Source: Oegoconia quadripuncta (Eukaryota > Arthropoda > Insecta > Lepidoptera > Autostichidae). Taken from it: a DNA stretch of 64,000 nucleotides. This document shows, piece after piece, positions 51,501 through 60,500 of this stretch. The stretch is from assembly GCA_949316235.1 (NCBI GenBank), contig OX438747.1, forward strand, positions 4,216,501 to 4,280,500, in the 5' to 3' direction. Within the stretch, counting starts at the first letter, position 1. Every line of letters begins with the position of its first letter. A model generated the notes under the pieces. That model had not been told where the DNA came from, ran no database searches, and worked only from the letters and a program-made list of their open reading frames with translations. The position numbers and the translations under genes are program-made.

Positions 51501-54500
51501 AAAGGTTCTTAGCTATGTGTGATAAAAATCGATTAAGCCGTTTCGAAGATATTCAGCCTTTAACACAGTTGGTTAGTATATTTGGATGATAGCATAGTCT
51601 TTCGGAGTTTTCTATATTATCAAGTTATAGTTAATTATTGTGGTACATAAGAATTTATAAATATTAAAATATTTCTTATTTTAGCTATATGTCTGCATCA
51701 TGCGCAGGCGCAGCAAAGAAACTCTTAGATGTCGCAGGAGATATTATTTTTCCCAATTGTTTCCATGATTTAGTATTTGAATTGCAAACAATACAATTTC
51801 AAATATTTCTTTACAGCTTTTTATTACATTCCTATTTACATTGTAATTTTTAAGTCGTATCCGTACATAGCCCAAGAGGGCCTATGACTTAGAAACTGTT
51901 AATAGCATTTCTGATGATTATAATTATTTAGTAGCCATATTATCGTTATAATAATGATTAAAACAGAATGCGCAAAATATTGCCACATTAGTAGTGAGCA
52001 CATAATGGTGCCATCCTATCCTTGGTGAAGGAAGGTTTTGAACACGCATGAGTAATTTTGCGCAGGTCATGCGACGCAATGTGCGTGTTTTGCTTATTTG
52101 TAAATTAATAATACCTCCACGGTAGGGTTTATATTTTACTCTTCGGATAATATTCGGATTTGTTTATTTTATTTTTCGGCTTTATTGGGGTTCCGGGTGA
52201 GCACGCTTCCACCTTCGCCCTTATCTTCACTTAACATTAGGTGTGATTGAGGTCAAGTGCAAAATCGTTGCGCGTAAAAAAAATCGAACATCTGTGAATT
52301 TTACCACAGATATTGTTTACCAAACTCTTGCAATGCTTTGCAACTTCTTTAAGGTTTAAAGAGTGTTGTAAGTTATGATTTATAGAATCTAATTTACCTA
52401 TCGCACTCTTACAACGCCCGTCAGAGCGGCAACGTCGCATTTCCTCAGTTATCCTACCAATTACAATGTCTGCTAACCACATACCTCGTATTAAAGGCGA
52501 TGTGTTATTCGAATTTAGTACGAGTACACTCGTCTTGTAAACCCTTTTTAAGTTGATTGTAAGATAATTGTAACTTCTATAAATTCAACTGTTAGGCTCT
52601 TAATAATAAAAAAATCATATTAAAATGTGCTATAAAAGTGACTTAAAGTAGTAGCAGTAAACATATGGTTAAATTAGCTATTATAAATAAATAAATAAAT
52701 ATCTTTGCACATACACACAGCGCCATCTAGGTCCACAGTAAGCATCTAGGCTTGTGTTATGGATACCAGATGGTTGAAAAACTACACACATAATTTTATA
52801 ATTTTTTTTTATTAATAAATGAAAAACATCCATAACTCGGAAACACATGTCTGTATTCATCATACAAACATATGCCCCTAGCGGAATTCGAACCCGCGAC
52901 GTTTTGGTATAGTGGTCAGAGTTTCTGACCACTACACCAAACAGTCGTTATATTCAGTCAGATGAACGCCTTGGGGATCGTTATAATATGGCAGACATTT
53001 CCACTTTTCAGAAAACTGTACTGCTCAGAGCGAGTTGGTGATGTGTTCCACTGGATGCTACAGCGTGGGGCTCCTCCGGACAGCAGAGTTTCCTCTAATG
53101 CTAATGTAGGCTATGCGTAAGAATCCGCGTCGACATCCAATTGAGTGCCAGGCAACATTTTGCTGAATCAAATCCGTTCGCCTACAACCACATCAACAAA
53201 ATTACTGTGTCTGTCTGTACTGTGGCTCGCTGTAAGATGTAATCATTGTTTTAATTAAGTTTTGTAAACCCTAGTTTTTTTGGTTTTCTTTATTTGCAAC
53301 AGAAGCAATAACAAAATCTTTGGTTTGTAAGGTGTTTCTTTCATGTTGTTTTTTTATATAAGTGACTGTGCAGTAAATAAATGTTGTTTTTATTTAAGAT
53401 AATGATTTGATGAAATCAACCAACTTTGACTATATAGCGGCAGCTATATATTGTCCCACGAAGGACGATTAAAATAATGATTATTTGTATGCACACGTGC
53501 TACATTTAATGGATAGCTAACCTAGCAAGTTAGTCCCCTAAACCCAAGGTACTTACAAGGTAAAGATAATAATAATATGTACTACAATTATCCTACGACA
53601 AAGAGATCCTCTTTGTCGTAGGATAATTGTAGTACATATTATTATTATCTTTTTCTCTTATGTAATTGTAATTTAGTTTTTAGAATAACACAATAAGTAT
53701 TAAGCAAACTTATTCTATAAGTTTTGTTTATTTTGTAATCAGCTCATTACATTACCTAACCTACACTTTAAATTGTGAAGAGCGCTGACTCCTATAATAC
53801 GGGGCATCCTAGTTTAGGAGTCAGGGTTATGTTACTATAAAATTGTACAAACCAACCTCTGATATATGCTGTATTCTGACTTTCTGTGACTAGAGTTACA
53901 AAAATATTTATATCAGAAATTATTTTGCAATAAAAAAAGTACATTATGTAAAGTAGATATAATATCTTTTGTTATAGTTTACTTAAGTCGTAGGTTTTTT
54001 GTCAATATAAATATATGAATGAGTCATGTTTCAAACTAAAAGCAAAATTTTACGAAAAGAAAACGCTTCGTTATTGTACTTATATTGTAAAATGACCGAC
54101 CTTTAGCTGTTCAGGAGCAGACTCCTTCTTCAGCTGCAACAGTTTTCTCGCGAACCTCATCACCGCCCGTCTCTTCCGGCCCTGTCCTGAGTTGGAGATC
54201 GACTTGACTTTCCTCAGCATTCGCCGCCCGTAGAACAGCATCTTGTCGCGTTTGCGGAAACGTTTCGCTGGCTCGCCTCCCGCGCCGGTTGTGCCCACGC
54301 TGCCCAGCAATTCTGAGATAGTTATTACAGTATAAAGCCACCGGGGATCATCAGATCGGTCTTTCCTCTCTTATCTATTTCTGACACCAAGCATCAATGT
54401 CCGCATTGTCGTGTTAGTCCAGTGAGCAAATGATTTTTGCTTCCGATGATCTCGAAATTCCTAATGTTTTGCACATGGATAAAGTACCTACAGAATAAAT

Positions 54501-57500
54501 TGTTTTCTACCAAATCAGTAGCTTCCTTAGTTATATTGTAAATATTCCTATATTCATCTTAGATAACCTCTTTACATCGCAGAAAATAGTCGTAACTGCT
54601 GTCACTATTTTCTAAAATATCGATCAATAACTTCGTCATATTTTTGACAAATTTCCTCGAGGGCATAGTCAAGACTCCATTAACTATTTTTAGAAAGTAT
54701 AAAATAGCTATCGATTAACGTTTTAGAAAATAATCTTACGGGATCTTAATCGTACTTTTGTATATACATCTTAATTTGTTCTATGACGCAATGAAGTTCA
54801 CAGTATTGTAGGTTTTATAACTAAATACCTATACCATACCTATGGTTCTAAACTTTTTATTGTATCATTAATAAACTATATCCGTGTGCAAGAAATTAGA
54901 TTATAGGAACACTTCAAAAATTTCGTATTCTTACTGGACTATGTTCCAGTATGAAAGATAAGGCAGCTGGTGGAATTACAGCATTAACATTTTCGTGATA
55001 AAATCATCTTGCTCGAAAAAATCTGCCTTCAGTCTAAAAGTAGTAATTACATCCTTTATGGTTCTGTAAGAGTTATCTCGTCACAAATATAGACAATAAA
55101 ACAATTTTTGTTTGTGGAATTACAGCAACTTCAACTTTCACAAGGATAATTGAGGGGTCGGTGAAGGACATAAGCTACTTTTATCACAAATTTCTACGCG
55201 GCCGTTTTTTTTTTATAAGTATTTTCACTATCTTCTCGTTGTAGCACACTGGTTACAACAAGGATTAAAATTATAAAGGTTGTGGGGTCAATTTAATTAA
55301 TATCTATCACCCCTTGATGTGGACTTCGTTAAAATTTTAATAAACTCATTATTATACCTTTCGATTTCCATCTTCTATAATAGTAGAAAAATACAACTAG
55401 TAGAGACACAAGTAGGCACCCGCAAAATGACCACAGCACCTGAAACAAACAGATATGTTTAACATCATTTTTGTGTACGATTTTATCGATTGCTTATCAA
55501 ATAGGTTTTACAATGGCGCAATCAACAATGATTTTATTTGTATCACGACCGTGACAATAATTCCTCTGCAGATTAAACTTTGCAGAGTGATAAGTGATTT
55601 ATACAACGTGTAACGAAAGGGGTATACCAAGCCGAAATGTACGAAGCCTGTTAATGGTTTTGAACTACAATATCATCAACAGCCTTACACGTTCCCACAG
55701 TTGGGGTACAGCCTCATCATTGGCTGGTTTCAGTGGGAGGTTTGGGCCATAATCCATAAAAATCAAAAATCTAAATCAAAAAATGTTTTATTTTGTAGGT
55801 ACACAGGGTACACTTAAAATAGTCAGATATTACATTTTTTAAGCTACTGCTTGTTCAAGAGCCACTTTTCCCCTGAGAAGAAGAAGCAAGAAACTCGAGA
55901 GGTTGCTCTTTTTAAAAAAAAGGTTTTTATGTTACAGAATTATTAATTATTATTTTATATTATAATATTTCATTATTAATTGTGAAATAGCCTGGTTACG
56001 CGAACGGGCTGTTCATGTCCATGAATGTTTATCATCTAAATAATCTGATATTTTATAATACGCTTTCTTAATATGTTTCTGTTTTATAGTATAATATTCA
56101 TTTATTTTTTCCATTGGCGTCTTCCACGCACTTGGACATGTCCATTACAATACAATAAATTAATTCGGTATACCTAATTAAATGTAAAGGCGACAGTACA
56201 TTAATTGTTAACAAATATCTGGATACAAATAAAAGGATTATAAAATACTTTAGAGTAATGTAACTGCTGTAAAGAGGCATTGTCAGTCTGCATAATAAGT
56301 AGCTGCTTTAATGGGCATTGTCAATTTCCTTAAAGCTATGATATTAAAATACACTACTGAAGCCAGGCATCTCTATCTTCCAAGTAATCATTTATACTAT
56401 AATAGGCCTTTCTAATAAGGGTACTTTTGATTTTATTTTTAAATTGTCGTTCCGTGACCTCCAATATACTTAATGGTATTTTGTTATAAAAACGGACACA
56501 GTTCCCTAAGTACGGCTTATTTGTCTTTTGAGGTCTGAACGTAGGCACGGATAGTTTATATTTGTGTCGAGTATTGAGGGAATTAAATTTATTGAAATCA
56601 CGTGGCCCAGTGCGAATTGGGGGATTAGTCAGACCAGTGGCCACCTGACAGTCAGTGTTTTTAATACGCCCCTGTAGGTCACCGACTTGCCTTAACGACA
56701 GTCTTCAATTGAAAACAACCGGGACCGATTATTTAATCTGCTCTCCGAAACACTTTAAAATGCCACTAGTGGTCACCCACTGACCGTGCCAGCCATTGCT
56801 TAACACACTATCTAACTAGTCTAACTAATTAACTAGCTTTCCGCCCGCAGATTCGCCTGCGTTTAATAACTTTTTCGTGGATATGGTTGTTGTTTGTTTG
56901 TTTGTTTGTTGCTCAAACACGGCGAAACGGATGAACGGATTTGGATGAAATTTGGTATATAGGTAGAATAAACCCTGGATTAAGACAGGATATTTTTTAT
57001 CCCGATAAAGTAGTTCCCGCGGGATGAATAAATTTCCGCGATAAAGCTATTCCTAAGCTAGCTAAGCTAAGCCGCGGGCGGAAAGCTAGTAATACCTAAT
57101 AATAGAAAAAAATCGCTATACATCGATATCTGTACTACAATAACGTCAGATAGGTACGCTGAATGGGTCACAATCCTGCTAGACTGAACGCCGTTCACCC
57201 TCTGGTACATTTAATTTTAAAATCGTTCCGTATTTCACTTTGTCTTTGTTTTCATCTCAAATCATGCATGATATACCCTTCGATTACACGTTGTATATAG
57301 CTTACGATGGATAAATAGGTTTATTACCGAAATTAAGTCACAAAATAATACCAAAACGAATTTATTATAAATTATATAAGAATTCAGTTTTTGCCATTTG
57401 GTTAAGGAACTCTAAAACTTTGGTGTACGATAGATAAAGAAACCATAGTGAATCATGTGTGTGGGCTCCATACCTACTCATAATGACTATGCATGTGTGT

Positions 57501-60500
57501 ATATTGATCATAAAATTTAATCTGTACCTAAACCTGGCTCAGCTTTGTTTTGAGGACAACGGAAATTCACGGTGACATGTGGCATTCACAGGAGGGTCGG
57601 ATTTGTGGGTTTATTTTGTTATCGTACCTTCCTTCCGGCATCAGCTTTTCCGTAATCTTGGCGCATTCAAGAACGACATCAATAAGCATTTATGGACATC
57701 GCGTGCTTAATTTTTGACCGAAAGTGGATCATAAAATAAAAAGGATCATAAAAGGAATAGGGAAAAAAGAGTCAAGTTTTTTTTAATGCATAACGGTTGG
57801 TACTTGACCTCAATCACACCTGATGTTAAATGAAGATGAGGTCGAAGGTGGAAGCGTACCAGAAACCCCAACACATTTGGGGGACTGGCTATCTTATCTC
57901 TGACAACTGGAACACAATAATGCCATTAACATTGCTGCTTGGCGGCAGATTTAGATAAGTGCATGCCAACATAACTTTATAATTGAAAATATATATTATA
58001 AATACAGAACCCGTGGTGCGACACACACTTGACCGGTTTTTTATCAAAACAAGAATTATAGCATTACGTTTCTGTTTTGACAGAGGCCCAACATTATAGT
58101 TTACCTGTAATATTTTTTTTATACATATATATGTTTATACATATAAATATTTAAGTATGTTTATCCGTTATATAGCATCCATATCACAAGCTATTACTTA
58201 GTTTGGGACTAGATGATGGTTGTAAGTGTCCGAAATATTTATTTATTTATTCCTTCCTGGGGCAGTCGCGAAAAAACGGCTTTCACAACGTGCAGCCGTT
58301 TTGGCGCTTTGATGCCACATACACATGGACAGATCACGCCATAAAAAGACTATAGCAGTTTGCTTCATCACCTCTAAAAAGTGTGGTTTATCCGTAGAGC
58401 CGTGTAAGTGGCTCAAACAAACACACTTTCACACCTCTGTATTGGTTCGGAAAGTGATGTAATGTACATAACACATTTAATGTAACCTCGTGTAATACTT
58501 GTAATATAACAATGTGTATTTATTAATAATAGATTATTGCAGCAGGAAGTGATCTATAGTTGCATCGAGTGTCATTTGGAGCCCGAACGTAATGAGCCTT
58601 GTCTTCCAACTACAACAAAGAAGCAATTATAAAATGAAATTTTCACTCAGTGTAACATGTCACTGAAAGAAATACGGGAGTGGATAGTTTTGCGCGGCCA
58701 TTTTGTACAATTTTTCTTTTAATTTAAATTTAGAAAGCATGCAATTACCGCACGCGAGCAAAGATTGTTCTATGATTCTTGATTTGAATAAATTGAAAGT
58801 TTTATTGGTCAAAATGTTTCTATTTCCCTTTTTGGTCAACCACTAAAAATAAATAAGCATGCAATAATGTACTCTCATTCAACTTGAGTGCAGTAATTAT
58901 TTTTTTACGAGGGGCAATGCTTTGCGCAAGCCTTCGCCTGGGATACGGCCCAGTAAAGTGTCGTCTACTGATCAGCATATTGAAATGTTATGAGAAAATT
59001 ACAACGTAATTGGATGAAATAATTAATAGCGCTGTCATAGATAAAGACATGCAATATACTGACCGATTACATACACAAAGAACGATTACATTGATAGATA
59101 AGTGATTAGTAATTACAATATTTCTTTATTATTTTGACAGAGTGTCACTCGGACAGCACTTGTACTTGATCCCTTTTATCTTTAGACTAAATTGACGCTT
59201 CCACTATAGGTCTCGCCACGTTCCCGATAGTGTCTTATGTCCCGCTCTGTCTGTCGGCCATCTTACGGTCCTCATGCCGTCGACTGTACCTTGTAAAATT
59301 GCATTAGCAACGCCCGAATCCTCAAACGTTTCTTAACTTTAACAGCTCCTTAAACACCATGCTGTCACTTTCATGCCGTTGACATTCAAAGCGACGAAAC
59401 GATGTTTCAAGTGCCTTTAAAATTAAGAAGCGTTGGAGTAGTCGGCCGTAAATTGATGAAATATATCTTAGTGTAAATTTTTAACAGTTATCTATCAATT
59501 AACGATTTATTTTTATACACAACAGGTTGGCACTTGACTTCAATCACACCTGATGTTAAGTGAAGACGATGAGGCCGAGGGTGGAAGCATACTGACCTGG
59601 AAACCCTATTCTTATTTGGGGGACTGGCTATCTTATTTCTACCAACCGAAACGCAACAATGCTATTAACATTGCTGTTTGGCGGCAGATTCATCTAAGTC
59701 AGCAAGATGGTGGTAGTTAGCCAGGCGGGCATTTAATTCGTAAACCCTATGTTCTTTCCATTGAGCCACGACTGCCGTCGATTTCAGGTGTTATTTTTGA
59801 CAGCCTGTTTGAAACACTAATTGCTATACTAAAAGGTTGCGGGTTCGAAACCGGCTAGGGGCATATGTTTGCATGATGAATACGGACACATGTACCCGTG
59901 TTATGGATGTTTTCATTTATAAGGTGTAAACATTTTCCAAAAAAAAAAATATTTGTGTAGTATATTACCCGTCTGGTATCCATAATACAAGGCTAGTTGC
60001 TTAGTGTGGAACTAGATGGTGTTGTGTGTATATCCATGAATATTTATTATTATATTAACTGGATAAATGAACCTCTCACTTGTCCCGATTTTATATACTA
60101 GTAAATAGAGCAAACGAACTGAAAGACGTTTCATGAAAAATTGTCACCACCAGGAAATTAGTTGACAAAAAGTGCATACATATCCGGTGAATATTATATC
60201 CTAAGATGAGTACCGACCGACACAATAGAAATTCGAAATTAATAAAAATAATAGTACGAAGGTAGGTACCTATATCAATCATTTGATTGATTTGATTTGA
60301 GAGATTTCTCTCATATACGAAATGACAAAATACGTGACATAATTATTAAAAATGTTATAGGTACTTTACTCAATAGGTAAACAAATAATTTATTTTAGTT
60401 CATAGTTCTTCGATCCTATTCGTTATTTAAAATGACTTCGGTTGTTAAATATTTAAATACAATAAATGATTCAATAGCCTCTCTATTTCTATACACCTTT

